DNA of 64,000 nucleotides. It comes from an uncultured Bacillaceae bacterium (GTDB lineage Bacteria > Bacillota > Bacilli > Bacillales > Bacillaceae_L). Each line of letters starts with the position of its first letter. Positions within the stretch are counted from its first letter, which is position 1. The stretch covers positions 62,001 through 126,000 of the forward strand of contig CANMHG010000006.1 of NCBI GenBank assembly GCA_947497585.1. Reading direction: 5' to 3'. Below, in pieces: positions 9,988 to 18,220 of the stretch. The notes below the pieces were generated by a model. That model had not been told where the DNA came from, ran no database searches, and was given only the letters and a program-made list of their open reading frames with translations. Both the position numbers and the translations under genes were made by a program.

Positions 9988-10144
9988 ACCGTTTCCCCTT
10001 TCCCCACTCACACGTTAATTTATCTATATGTTTTTTCTTAATTCACACAGTTTTTATTATACTCCTTGTCATTCTTTTGTGAAAGGCATTTGCAAGCGAT
10101 TCCAGTTTGCAATTATTTACCTATTGGGTCGTAGGGCAGTGCAG

Positions 10145-10404
10145 TTTATGAGACCTCAGTTTGCTAAAAATGCCTGGATAAGGGTTTATTAAACTATTTA
10201 TGTGACCTCAGTTTGTTGAAAATGCTTGTATGAGGGTTCATAGAACCGTTTATGTGACCTCAGTTTGCTGAAAACGCTGATATGAGGGCTCATAAAACCG
10301 TTTATGTGACCTCCGTTTGCTGAATATGCTTGTATGAGGGCTCATAAAACCGTTTATGTGACCACAGTTAGCTAAAAAAGTCCTTATACGGGTCCATAAA
10401 TCGT
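10145..10404. repeat. Intergenic tandem array, five 52-bp units with hairpin (array 1)
   Basis: The word TTTATG(T/A)GACC recurs at 10145, 10197, 10249, 10301 and 10353, exactly 52 bp apart. Each unit junction carries an interrupted palindrome TGAGG-3-CATAAA-4-TTTATG-3-CCTCA (numbers are spacer lengths). The flanking 20 bp are GTTTGCTGAAAATGCTTGTA with small changes. The array fills the 450-bp gap between the promoter side of the fumarase gene and the SE1561-family gene. No reading frame runs through it because 52 is not a multiple of three. No spacers, so it is not CRISPR. Two other arrays in this window share the period but not the sequence. Confidence 0.95.
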
Positions 10405-10464
10405 GAGCCTTAATAAATCCAAAAAAAATAGCATCAGTTCACCTGATACTATTTCTACAAAGTA

Positions 10465-10641
10465 CTACCCTTTAAATTGATCATACTTTCCTTCAAGATC
10501 GTCTAACATTTGAATCAGGCGATCGATATCATCTAAGTCTGTTGATTCAGGATCCATTGAATCAATGACTTCTAAAAAGAGATTTAAACGATTTTTTAGA
10601 TAGTCTAGCTGTGAGTCTTTATCATGAATTGCATTACCCAT
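10465..10641 (-). CDS. SE1561 family small protein
   Basis: 58 residues, acidic and helical, with the conserved pattern KDSQLDYLKNRLNLFLEVID, ESTDLDDIDRLIQMLDDLE and a terminal QFKG. I recognise it as the SE1561 family, a short Firmicutes protein of unknown function. ATG at 10641 is preceded by AAAGGAGTG. It is transcribed divergently from the radical SAM gene yfkAB, 139 bp apart, so the two share a promoter region. Confidence 0.8.
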   Translation of the reverse strand: MGNAIHDKDSQLDYLKNRLNLFLEVIDSMDPESTDLDDIDRLIQMLDDLEGKYDQFKG

Positions 10642-10780
10642 CTTTTCACTCCTTTCACTCTTGGTAAATTAACATACTATATACCTTCTCGCCATACTCT
10701 TTTTACTATATACTATAATTCGTATTAAATAGACAAGGCATCATTTTAATAAAGAGCCTTAGGTAAAGGAGCTTTTCAAA

Positions 10781-11902
10781 GTGTTAGTGCAAAGACAAAA
10801 AATTACCCCTTCCTATGACCCATGGGAAGCTTACTTAGATATCGAGCAATATGGCTCACAGCAGCTTACGAATGTAGAGTTCACTACAACAACGTTATGC
10901 AATATGCGTTGTGAACACTGTGCTGTAGGTTATACACTTCAACCAAAAGACCCAGAAGCGTTGCCAATTTCACTTATCCTTCAAAGATTAGACGAAATCG
11001 AGCACCTTCGTTCTCTTAGTATAACGGGTGGGGAGCCTATGCTTTCATTAAAATCTGTTGAAAATTATGTTTTACCTCTTTTAAAGTATGCCCATGAACG
11101 AGGGGTCCGTACTCAAATCAATTCAAATTTAACACTTGATTTAGAGCGCTATGAAAAAATTGTACCCTATTTAGATGTTCTGCATATCTCACACAATTGG
11201 GGAACCATCGAGGACTTTGTAGAAGGTGGGTTTGCGATGATGGAACGTAAGCCAACTCGAGAGCAGAGAATATCTTACTTCAACCGAATGATCGAGAACA
11301 GTAAGGCACTAAGCAAAGCTGGAGTGATGGTGTCGGCTGAAACAATGCTTAACAAACGAACACTTCCTTATATAGAGACAATTCATCACCAAATTGTCCA
11401 TGAAATGCATTGTGCAAGACATGAAATACACCCAATGTACCCAAGTGATTTTGCTAGCACTCTTGAAACATTAACTCTTAAAGAAATTAGAGAGGCAATT
11501 CACAAGTTATTGGATATCCGTGATCAAAATACCTGGATGCTATTTGGCACACTACCTTTCTATGCATGTAACAGCAGCCAAGAGGATTTAAAACTATTAC
11601 AAAGACTTTATTCGAGTGAAAATGTAACTGTTCGTAATGATCCTGATGGAAGATCGCGATTAAACGTAAATATTTTTAATGGAGATATCATTGTTACTGA
11701 TTTTGGTGATGCTCCTGCTCTAGGGAATATTCAAAATACAACCTTACAAGCAGCATATGAAGCATGGAATAAATCTGATCTAGCCAATCAGCTCTCCTGC
11801 CACTGTCCTGCTGTTAAGTGCTTAGGTCCAAATATATTAGTTAAAAATAGTTATTATAAGGACGAAGACTTTACCAAAAAAAGTGCTCGGATTACCTTAT
11901 AA
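10781..11902 (+). CDS. yfkAB: Radical SAM/CxCxxxxC motif protein YfkAB
   Basis: 373-residue radical SAM enzyme. The cluster motif CNMRCEHC (near residue 41) binds the [4Fe-4S] that cleaves S-adenosylmethionine; SITGGEPML is the glycine-rich SAM contact; the C-terminus has the family hallmark CHCPAVKC (CxCxxxxC), probably an extra cluster site. The reaction is unknown. GTG start at 10781 has AAAGGAGC eight bases upstream. In B. subtilis the same protein is encoded as yfkA/yfkB close to yfkD, as here. The transcript ends at the hairpin at 11905-11948. Confidence 0.9.
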   Translation: MLVQRQKITPSYDPWEAYLDIEQYGSQQLTNVEFTTTTLCNMRCEHCAVGYTLQPKDPEALPISLILQRLDEIEHLRSLSITGGEPMLSLKSVENYVLPLLKYAHERGVRTQINSNLTLDLERYEKIVPYLDVLHISHNWGTIEDFVEGGFAMMERKPTREQRISYFNRMIENSKALSKAGVMVSAETMLNKRTLPYIETIHHQIVHEMHCARHEIHPMYPSDFASTLETLTLKEIREAIHKLLDIRDQNTWMLFGTLPFYACNSSQEDLKLLQRLYSSENVTVRNDPDGRSRLNVNIFNGDIIVTDFGDAPALGNIQNTTLQAAYEAWNKSDLANQLSCHCPAVKCLGPNILVKNSYYKDEDFTKKSARITL

Positions 11903-11904
11903 AA

Positions 11905-11948
11905 GGGAAAAAGGAAGTATCCATTCATACCCGGATACTTCCTTTTCT
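11905..11948. terminator. Bidirectional terminator between yfkAB and yfkD
   Basis: 12-bp perfect stem AAGGAAGTATCC / GGATACTTCCTT with T-rich flank on one side and A-rich on the other, lying between two convergent genes. Confidence 0.88.
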
Positions 11949-11950
11949 TA

Positions 11951-12763
11951 TTATCTTGGCGTTTCAGACGCAACAAAACCAAAGGACACATGATCTTGAA
12001 CCGGAATCCAAGCACCAATTCCTTGATGAGTTACATTTTTAACAACTAAGCTTTTCTTGCTACCTTTTAATACTAAATACACTTCGCCATATGTTACTTT
12101 CCCTTTTTCACTTACAGCTGGAGCATAGCCATATAAATAGCCTAATCTCTTTGAAGGAACATTGTACACCTGATCCTTTTTCGTACCTGCTCCAATAATG
12201 GTTTCAAAGGAAAGTGGTAAACCTGTTTTTTCTGCTGCTTTAATTAGCATCATTTTCTTTACGTCTTCTGGACCTTGAATTTTCGCAGTAAGTCCGCCTT
12301 TAATATGCTTCTGTGCTTCTTGGTTGTATTTCATTTGAACCGGTGCTTTTCCACCGCGATTATCAACAAAGTTTGTATTGATCTTTTTGTATTCCCAGTT
12401 CGTACCCGTCTCTGTTGATTCATAGCTTAATGGCCACTGACCTAAGTAAATTGTTGCACGATAGCCAATAGCTAAAGGAGTTGTTGAAATTGAAGATTCA
12501 TTTAAAATACGAATTAAATCCGGATTCTCAACTTTAACCTCTGAGCTATCAATTAGTTCTTTTGCCAAATCACTCGGCTGAAGATAAGGTAAATCCTGAG
12601 TAGGATTTGGATACGTATTTTCTTTTGCGATATTTAATACAGAATTAGGGATTTCATATTTCTTTTCCTGTTTATTATCTTGCTTTCCATCAGCATATGT
12701 GATTGTAGAAATGCTTGATAAAAGGAATAAGACAGCAATTACAAAAGATAATTTATTTTTCAT
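11951..12763 (-). CDS. yfkD: YfkD family secreted protein
   Basis: 270 residues with a clear signal peptide (KNKLSFVIAVLFLLSSIST then TYA cleavage region at about residue 25), so exported. The mature part is basic-to-neutral with YRATIYLGQWPLSYESTETG and VTHQGIGAWIPVQDHVSFGF, which I recognise as the YfkD family of bacilli. Function is not known; the B. subtilis gene is reported as sporulation or envelope related only by context. Its neighbours yfkAB and the YczE-like gene agree with the yfk region of the B. subtilis map. Confidence 0.82.
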   Translation of the reverse strand: MKNKLSFVIAVLFLLSSISTITYADGKQDNKQEKKYEIPNSVLNIAKENTYPNPTQDLPYLQPSDLAKELIDSSEVKVENPDLIRILNESSISTTPLAIGYRATIYLGQWPLSYESTETGTNWEYKKINTNFVDNRGGKAPVQMKYNQEAQKHIKGGLTAKIQGPEDVKKMMLIKAAEKTGLPLSFETIIGAGTKKDQVYNVPSKRLGYLYGYAPAVSEKGKVTYGEVYLVLKGSKKSLVVKNVTHQGIGAWIPVQDHVSFGFVASETPR

Positions 12764-12839
12764 TAAACATATACTCCTTTCAATTCTTTGAGTATAGTTT
12801 TTTCGAAGAATACCTATCTTATCCTTAATTTTAAGAAAA

Positions 12840-13457
12840 TCATCCTACTGTTTTTTTACTCAATCTTTTCATCAAGGCTTCGAATCTTGGGAAAAAGACT
12901 TGAATAAATGGACCGATTAGAAAAGTAACAATGATTGTACCAAGACCTATTGGGCCCTTGAAAAGAAACGCAAACAATAAAGCAGTTATTTCTCCAATTG
13001 TTTTAGCCAAACCTAAATTGATCGGAAGTTGAGACTTTATTGCCACCATAAAATTATCGATCGGAATCAGAGGGAATTTTGCTTGCAAATAAATGGAGAT
13101 CCCCATTGATAAACCGAGTAACCCAAGTGATAATATCAACAACTGGTAAACAAAACCTTGAGGCTCCCAATTTGGAAACGCAATTAGTAGCCAAAAATCG
13201 ATAAATGGCCCCATTAAAAAAATCGGAATGACTGCTAAATAATCCGGACGAACTTTCATTAGTAAAGCATTCACTACGATTAGGATAATACCTACGATAA
13301 TTACCCAGGTTCCGACGGTAAAACCAACTGTTGTTGAAAGACCAACATTTAGAGCATCCCAAGCACCTGCACCTAAATCAGCTTTGATTGTTAAGCTAAC
13401 TCCTAGTGACGTGACAAGCAGTCCTATTATATAAAACAGTATTCTTATTATGAGCAT
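12840..13457 (-). CDS. YczE/YyaS/YitT family membrane protein
   Basis: 205 residues with about five to six membrane helices. The start MLIIRILFYIIGLLVTSLGV and the glycine-rich LGAGAWDALNVGLS motif are typical of the YczE/YitT family of bacterial membrane proteins. Transport substrate is unknown; YczE in B. subtilis has been linked to surfactin production but I see nothing here that supports that role. ATG at 13457 with GGAGG at ten bases. Confidence 0.8.
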   Translation of the reverse strand: MLIIRILFYIIGLLVTSLGVSLTIKADLGAGAWDALNVGLSTTVGFTVGTWVIIVGIILIVVNALLMKVRPDYLAVIPIFLMGPFIDFWLLIAFPNWEPQGFVYQLLILSLGLLGLSMGISIYLQAKFPLIPIDNFMVAIKSQLPINLGLAKTIGEITALLFAFLFKGPIGLGTIIVTFLIGPFIQVFFPRFEALMKRLSKKTVG

Positions 13458-13574
13458 AGATGCAATCCTCCGATGTCTAATTTCAATTATTTATATCATA
13501 TGTTGTCCAACCTAAAATTTTTCTCAAAAACAAGTTGTCTGAATATTTACAATTATAAAATAACGTGTTAAGAT

Positions 13575-13757
13575 GTAACTACCATAAAAGAAGGAGGGAT
13601 ACAGAGAAACATACCTACAACAAGGGGGTATGCATATCGAGTAGATCTCAGATGGGAACATCGAAGGTTTAATCTTCAGTATCTCTTGTACTTAAAAGCG
13701 GACAAAATTCTACGAGGAAGGCTCTGTTAATCCCATGGACAGAGCCTTTTCGTTGTT
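13575..13757 (+). ncRNA. Candidate standalone structured RNA
   Basis: A 180-bp intergenic stretch on the plus strand ends in a strong terminator but precedes only a gene on the opposite strand, so it cannot be a leader. It can fold into CATACC-loop-GGTATG (13610-13637), GATG-GGAA-CATC with a purine tetraloop (13651-13662), GAAG-loop-CTTC, and the terminator GGCTCTGT / ACAGAGCC. A 45-codon open frame without ATG, GTG or TTG in a usable place runs along it, with AAGGAGGG at 13591; I think RNA is more likely than protein. No known riboswitch motif fits. It also runs antisense to nothing until the OsmC gene end. Confidence 0.4.
13719..13757 (+). terminator. Terminator of the candidate RNA
   Basis: 8-bp stem GGCTCTGT / ACAGAGCC, 11-nt loop, then TTTTCGTTGTTTT on the plus strand. 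The minus strand has no T run after the stem, so it does not serve the convergent OsmC gene. Confidence 0.8.
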
Positions 13758-13762
13758 TTATT

Positions 13763-14143
13763 TTACTTTATCTCAAATGTTTCTACGATTTCGATACTAT
13801 CTTTTACTGATTGAGCCATTGGACAGTTTTTGTTCGCTAACTCGACTGCTTGTTCAATTTTATGTTCTTGCAAATCTTCCCCAGAAATTAAGTAATGAAT
13901 GTGTATTTTCTCCAAACGATTTGCCTCTTGCTCATTTCTAACAACATCTGCTTGAATGGTAATGTCATGGATAATCATTCTTTTCTTCTCAAGGATCTTT
14001 CGAAGAACACCACCACTGCACACCGCAATCGATGAAACCATTAATTGAAAAGGCCTGAAACCATGGTTTTCGTCTCCAGCAATATGTAATTCTCCGTATT
14101 CAAACTGTGTTGTAAAGCCTACCTCTTTCATTTTAAATTCCAT
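13763..14143 (-). CDS. OsmC family protein
   Basis: 126 residues of the OsmC/Ohr fold. The two redox cysteines are present: one in SIAVCSGGVLRKILEKK and one in ANKNCPMAQSVKDSIEI. Such proteins reduce organic hydroperoxides in the cytoplasm using thiols, though many YhfA-like members have no proven substrate. The frame begins at a GTG at 14152, but ATG at 14143 has AGGGG at eight bases and is preferred. Single gene, near the YfkF-like exporter. Confidence 0.85.
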   Translation of the reverse strand: MEFKMKEVGFTTQFEYGELHIAGDENHGFRPFQLMVSSIAVCSGGVLRKILEKKRMIIHDITIQADVVRNEQEANRLEKIHIHYLISGEDLQEHKIEQAVELANKNCPMAQSVKDSIEIVETFEIK

Positions 14144-14322
14144 TGTTTGCACCCCTAATTTACTAATTTTATTTTATTCTATACTAAACCGGGTAAAAAT
14201 CTACTGTTTTGCTTTGGGATAAGCCTTTGGAAATACAAAATTCTTGTAACAATTCAAAAATCCTTGTAACATCTCTTTAGTAAGCTTTCTTTGTAAAGAT
14301 CGAAGTTTTAAAATTTAATATA

Positions 14323-14457
14323 GTCCGTTGCTTTCCGCTGCAGGCACTTGCTTTCCGCGGGGAGGGATTCGAGCCTCCTCGGCGCTCTGCGCCTGTGGGG
14401 TCTCGAACTTCCCTCAATTCCCGCAGGAGTCAAGTGCCTTCCGCTCCAATTCACTCT
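14323..14457. repeat. GC-rich palindromic intergenic element (copy A)
   Basis: Imperfect palindrome with outer arms GGCACTTG / CAAGTGCC and conserved core words CTTTCCGCGGGG, CCTCCTCGGCGCTCTGCGCC, TGTGGGGTCTC and CCCGCAGGAGTC. The same core is found at 18467-18645 (reverse orientation) and 51799-51950. The base composition is far richer in G and C than the flanks. It fills the gap in front of the YfkF-like gene. Confidence 0.85.
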
Positions 14458-14532
14458 AAATCTTGGTATATTTATACAAAAAAATTGCAAAAAAGGCCTT
14501 ATAAATGTGTTTTTTCAGATCGGAGTTATGAT

Positions 14533-15702
14533 ATGAATACTACATTGCGTTTTTGGATTTTGGTTTTGATTGTTTCTATTTCTGGTTTTTCGCAAGGGAT
14601 GTTGCTTCCGCTTATTGCGATTATTTTTGAAAGTGGCGGTGTATCTTCGACGATTAATGGTCTTCATGCAACTGGTTTATATATCGGTGTGTTGATTGCG
14701 TCTCCATTTATGGAAGGACCACTCAGGAGATTTGGTTATAAGCCGATCATTTTACTAGGTGGAATTTTAGTTATTGCATCTTTATTTGCGTTTCCTTTGT
14801 GGGACTCTATTTTATTTTGGTTTGTTCTTAGACTATTTATTGGTATCGGAGATCATATGCTGCATTTTGGAACACAGACGTGGATCACTTCTTTTTCACC
14901 AGAACATAGAAGAGGCCGAAATATCTCTATATACGGCTTATCCTTTGGTCTTGGATTTGCTGCAGGACCTTTGGTCACCCCATTAGTTGAAATAAATGCA
15001 GCCTTGCCTTTTATTATTTCAGCTTCAATTAGTTTACTTGCCTGGTCGACTGTTTTCTTTTTAAAAAATGAACTACCTGAATCTGGGGATATTGAAACAA
15101 CTTCATTTTTTGGGACAATGAAACGTTTTGCTAAGACATGGAACTATGCATGGGTTGCCTTTCTACCTCCTTTTGGATACGGATTTCTAGAGGCATCTTT
15201 AAATGGTAACTTTCCTGTCTATGCTTTACGGACCGGCATCGATGTTCACAGTGTATCTATTTTATTACCAGCATTCGCAGTTGGAAGTATAATAACTCAG
15301 CTTCCACTAGGTGTACTAAGTGATAGGCTTGGAAGAAAGAACATTTTACTCATTGTTCTCCTTTTAGGGTTTTTTAGTTTTACAACAGCAAGCTTTTTGG
15401 AACACTCTGTCACTGGATTATTTATTTGTTTCTTAATTGCCGGTATGGTTGTTGGCTCAACTTTCTCATTAGGAATTAGTTATATGACCGATTTAGTGCC
15501 AAAGGGACTCCTTCCTGCAGGTAACTTAATGTGCGGTATCTTTTTTAGCTTTGGAAGTATTAGTGGACCGTTAATTGGTGGAATCTTTATTGAGTACGTT
15601 CCTGGAGCTAGCTTTTTCCATGTTATTAGTACAATGTTATTATGTATCTTTTTCGCGATTCTTTCCTTTAGAAGGCAGACTTTAGTAGCTATTAACCAAT
15701 AG
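14533..15702 (+). CDS. yfkF: MFS transporter, YfkF-like
   Basis: 389-residue major facilitator with 12 predicted helices. Typical loop motifs are seen: GPLRRFGYKPI between helices 2 and 3 and SDRLGRKNI between helices 8 and 9. The family exports drugs or small metabolites; the substrate is unknown. The open frame extends upstream into repeat copy A, but the ATG at 14533 has CGGAGT upstream and begins the hydrophobic helix, so the longer form is rejected. Position after yfkAB/yfkD fits B. subtilis yfkF. The stop codon lies inside the stem of the terminator. Confidence 0.82.
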   Translation: MNTTLRFWILVLIVSISGFSQGMLLPLIAIIFESGGVSSTINGLHATGLYIGVLIASPFMEGPLRRFGYKPIILLGGILVIASLFAFPLWDSILFWFVLRLFIGIGDHMLHFGTQTWITSFSPEHRRGRNISIYGLSFGLGFAAGPLVTPLVEINAALPFIISASISLLAWSTVFFLKNELPESGDIETTSFFGTMKRFAKTWNYAWVAFLPPFGYGFLEASLNGNFPVYALRTGIDVHSVSILLPAFAVGSIITQLPLGVLSDRLGRKNILLIVLLLGFFSFTTASFLEHSVTGLFICFLIAGMVVGSTFSLGISYMTDLVPKGLLPAGNLMCGIFFSFGSISGPLIGGIFIEYVPGASFFHVISTMLLCIFFAILSFRRQTLVAINQ

Positions 15703-15723
15703 CTACTAGGCTGCTTTTTTTTT
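15684..15723 (+). terminator. Terminator of the YfkF-like gene
   Basis: 10-bp stem AGTAGCTATT / AATAGCTACT followed shortly by ten T. The stem contains the stop codon of the gene. Confidence 0.85.
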
Positions 15724-15753
15724 GCCCATTTTCAAAAAAATGGTTAAATATCA

Positions 15754-15783
15754 TTGACCATTTTTCTCTACCTGTTATATAAT
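15754..15783 (+). promoter_or_regulatory. SigA-type promoter of the BH0509-family gene
   Basis: TTGACC (15754-15759), 18-bp spacer, TATAAT (15778-15783). The start of translation lies 74 bp further on. Confidence 0.7.
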
Positions 15784-15856
15784 ACATTAAAAGATAACTA
15801 ACTGTATTAAAACAGTAGTGAGCGAAAAAATTAATTAATAAGGGAGAGATTTAAAG

Positions 15857-16003
15857 ATGAGTAGACAGGAACGCAAAAACATGATCGAGTTTATTGAAAG
15901 AGTAAAAGGCTTTGAAAAGGATGCCCTGGTTTATATGACTGATGCAGAAATTGAACACATTTATGACACTACCTATTTTCAATTTGAAGAAATCTTAGAG
16001 TAA
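15857..16003 (+). CDS. BH0509 family small protein
   Basis: 48 residues, acidic. It begins SRQERKNMIEFIERVKGF and has the conserved MTDAEIEHIYDTTYFQFEE. I recognise the BH0509 family, named after a Bacillus halodurans protein; function unknown. ATG at 15857 with AGGGAGAG upstream, a clear SigA promoter at 15754 and a terminator at 16009, so it is a well-defined single-gene transcript. Confidence 0.85.
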   Translation: MSRQERKNMIEFIERVKGFEKDALVYMTDAEIEHIYDTTYFQFEEILE

Positions 16004-16008
16004 CACAC

Positions 16009-16038
16009 ATACCTCTCATATAATGAGGGGTATTTTTC
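16009..16038 (+). terminator. Terminator of the BH0509-family gene
   Basis: 11-bp stem ATACCtCTCAT / ATGAGgGGTAT with a three-base loop, then five T. Confidence 0.85.
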
Positions 16039-16097
16039 ATTTGAAATAGACTTTACTTTAATATGTCACTTTTATTCTCAATGCTCATATGCTATAA

Positions 16098-16112
16098 TTA
16101 AAATAATTATAA
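16098..16112 (+). promoter_or_regulatory. PerR box upstream of pfeT
   Basis: TTAAAATAATTATAA differs at one position from the PerR consensus TTATAATnATTATAA. It overlaps the end of a TATAAT -10 element at 16093-16098, as expected for repression. The Fur consensus (TGATAATnATTATCA) and Zur consensus fit less well. B. subtilis pfeT is known to be PerR-regulated. Confidence 0.8.
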
Positions 16113-16131
16113 AGTAAAAATAACTTAAAAG

Positions 16132-16165
16132 AGTGCTGCTAATCCCTTTGGATTTGGCAGCTTTC
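16132..16165 (+). promoter_or_regulatory. Hairpin in the pfeT leader
   Basis: GCTGC-t-AATCC / GGATT-tg-GCAGC with a small loop, about 25 bp after the PerR box and 65 bp before the start codon. It is followed by TTTCGCTATTTTAT, a poor T run, so it could be a weak attenuator or a stability hairpin. No known riboswitch motif is visible. Confidence 0.4.
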
Positions 16166-16231
16166 GCTATTTTATAGGGGTAATGATTGTGATTATTTTT
16201 CTCAATTAGTAAATGACAGGGGGAATTTTAT

Positions 16232-18172
16232 ATGAGCACTGAAGCAAAAGCTACAACACACCAACATCAAAATTATCAAATAGACGCACAGGATAAACCA
16301 AATTTACTTAGCAGAATTGCCCCACACGCTGAGTTAATCGCTGCGATCTTATGTGGAATACTTATTTTAGTAGGTTGGATTTTATCAAAAGTAAACTTCG
16401 AAACAACTTCGATTATTTTATTCATTTCGGCCTTTATTATTGGAGGGTTTGCGAAAGCCAAGGAAGGCATAGAATCAACAATTGCTGAAAAAGAGTTGAA
16501 TGTTGAGATGTTGATGATATTTGCAGCAATCGGTTCTGCAATCATTGGTTATTGGACAGAAGGAGCTATTTTAATTTTCATTTTCGCATTAAGTGGAGCC
16601 CTCGAAACATACACGATGAACAAAAGTAACAGAGAAATATCAGCTCTTATGGAACTTCAGCCTGAAGAAGCAACCCTTCTACGAAATGGAATGGAAAAGG
16701 TTGTTCATGTTTCGAGTCTACAGCTTGGTGATCATATCTTAGTGAAACCTGGTGAGCGTATTCCAAGTGATGGTGTACTTGTTAAAGGTCAAACAACAGT
16801 TGACGAAGCTACAATTACTGGTGAATCACTACCTGTTTCAAAGCTAGTTGATGATACTGTTTTTGCTGGCACTGTGAACCTAAGAGGATCAGTAACGATA
16901 AAAGTAACAAAGCTAAGTAGCGAAACTTTATTCCAAAAAATTATTCAGTTAGTACAATCAGCTCAGAGTGAAAAATCTCCTTCACAACAATTTATTGAAA
17001 AATTTGAAGGCACATACGTAAAAGTAGTTCTTGCAGTTGTAGCTCTAATGATGTTTTTACCTTATTACCTATTAGATTGGAGTTGGAATGAAACCTTTTA
17101 CAGAGCAATGATTTTACTTGTGGTAGCATCTCCATGTGCACTAGTTGCCTCAATTACACCCGCTACTTTATCTGCCATTTCAAATGGGGCGAGAAAGGGT
17201 ATTCTGTTTAAAGGCGGAGTTCACCTTGAAAGACTAGGTCACTTAAGTGCAATTGCCTTTGATAAAACAGGTACGTTAACAAATGGTAAACCTGAAATTA
17301 CGGATGTAGTTGTTCGAGAAAACATAGATACAGAAGATTTTTTACTAACAGTTGCCTCTATCGAAAATCACTCAAATCACCCATTGGCTCAATCCATTGT
17401 TAGTCACACAAAGAAAACACTTAAACGAGACCTTCTTCAACCAGATGGACTAGAAGATGTATCAGGCTGGGGAGTTATCGGTACAATCGGAGATAAAGAG
17501 TGGAAAATCGGAAAGGCTGACTTTGTAGATAAAGATGATGCCACAGCATTTTCAAATGGAATTTCTAAGGAGTTAGCTGCACAAGGAAAAACAATTGTGT
17601 ATGTTCAAGACCATGAAGGAATAATTGGTCTAATAGCTCTTAAAGACACAATACGTAAAGAAACAGAAGAAGCCATGACTCAATTAAGAGACTTAGGCAT
17701 TTATACGGTGATGCTGACAGGTGATGGCCATAAAACAGCCGAAGCTATAGCAAGTGAAGCTAAAATAGATCATCATATCGCAGAATGTTTACCCGAAGCC
17801 AAGGTTGAACATTTAAAGGATTTAAAGCAAAAGTATAACAATGTCGCAATGATTGGTGATGGAATCAATGATGCACCTGCACTTGCAACCGCAAATGTAG
17901 GAATTGCAATGGGAGAAGGAACAGATGTAGCCTTAGAGACAGCTGATGTGGTTTTAATGAAGAACGACTTATCAAAAATTGCAGAAGCCATAAAACTTTC
18001 AAGACGTATGAATACAATCATTAAACAAAATGTCATCTTTTCAATCAGTGTTATTATGTTGCTTATCTGTACAAATTTTTTACAAATCATTGACCTCCCA
18101 TTTGGTGTAATCGGACATGAAGGAAGTACAATCCTTGTTATTTTAAACGGACTACGTCTTTTAAAAGGGTAA
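16232..18172 (+). CDS. pfeT: P1B-4-type heavy-metal ATPase, ferrous iron efflux PfeT
   Basis: 646-residue P-type ATPase that pumps metal ions out of the cell. Features: TGESLPVSK actuator loop, ion-binding SPC at residues 300-302, phosphorylated Asp 344 in DKTGTLT, the NHSNHPLAQ motif of P1B pumps, and GDGINDAPALA hinge. SPC instead of CPC marks the P1B-4 subgroup (Fe2+/Co2+). The short N-terminus has several His and Gln residues and no CxxC metal-binding domain. B. subtilis PfeT (formerly ZosA/YkvW) is the closest known type. A PerR box at 16098-16112 supports a peroxide- and iron-stress role. ATG at 16232 with AGGGGG upstream; strong terminator follows. Confidence 0.9.
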   Translation: MSTEAKATTHQHQNYQIDAQDKPNLLSRIAPHAELIAAILCGILILVGWILSKVNFETTSIILFISAFIIGGFAKAKEGIESTIAEKELNVEMLMIFAAIGSAIIGYWTEGAILIFIFALSGALETYTMNKSNREISALMELQPEEATLLRNGMEKVVHVSSLQLGDHILVKPGERIPSDGVLVKGQTTVDEATITGESLPVSKLVDDTVFAGTVNLRGSVTIKVTKLSSETLFQKIIQLVQSAQSEKSPSQQFIEKFEGTYVKVVLAVVALMMFLPYYLLDWSWNETFYRAMILLVVASPCALVASITPATLSAISNGARKGILFKGGVHLERLGHLSAIAFDKTGTLTNGKPEITDVVVRENIDTEDFLLTVASIENHSNHPLAQSIVSHTKKTLKRDLLQPDGLEDVSGWGVIGTIGDKEWKIGKADFVDKDDATAFSNGISKELAAQGKTIVYVQDHEGIIGLIALKDTIRKETEEAMTQLRDLGIYTVMLTGDGHKTAEAIASEAKIDHHIAECLPEAKVEHLKDLKQKYNNVAMIGDGINDAPALATANVGIAMGEGTDVALETADVVLMKNDLSKIAEAIKLSRRMNTIIKQNVIFSISVIMLLICTNFLQIIDLPFGVIGHEGSTILVILNGLRLLKG

Positions 18173-18180
18173 AATTAAGA

Positions 18181-18220
18181 ATGGTGTCAGGAAGTGTATC
18201 CTGACACCATTTTATTTTAT
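18181..18220. terminator. Terminator of pfeT (probably bidirectional)
   Basis: 12-bp perfect stem ATGGTGTCAGGA / TCCTGACACCAT followed by TTTTATTTTATTT. The reverse side has TTCTTAATTTT, so it can also end the small minus-strand gene. Confidence 0.88.

Noticed and set aside
10145-10404. CRISPR array
   Set aside because: Units are directly adjacent with no unique spacers, and no cas genes are present. The same holds for the arrays at 40168 and 56556.
13599-13733. 45-codon frame with an ATA start after AAGGAGGG
   Set aside because: No standard start codon at a usable distance; chance of an open frame of this length is over ten percent. Kept only as an alternative in the RNA entry.
14308-14536. 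Frames of about 60 codons on both strands and the long upstream extension of the YfkF-like gene
   Set aside because: They read through palindromic element A. The exporter's own start at 14533 has a Shine-Dalgarno site and begins the first helix.
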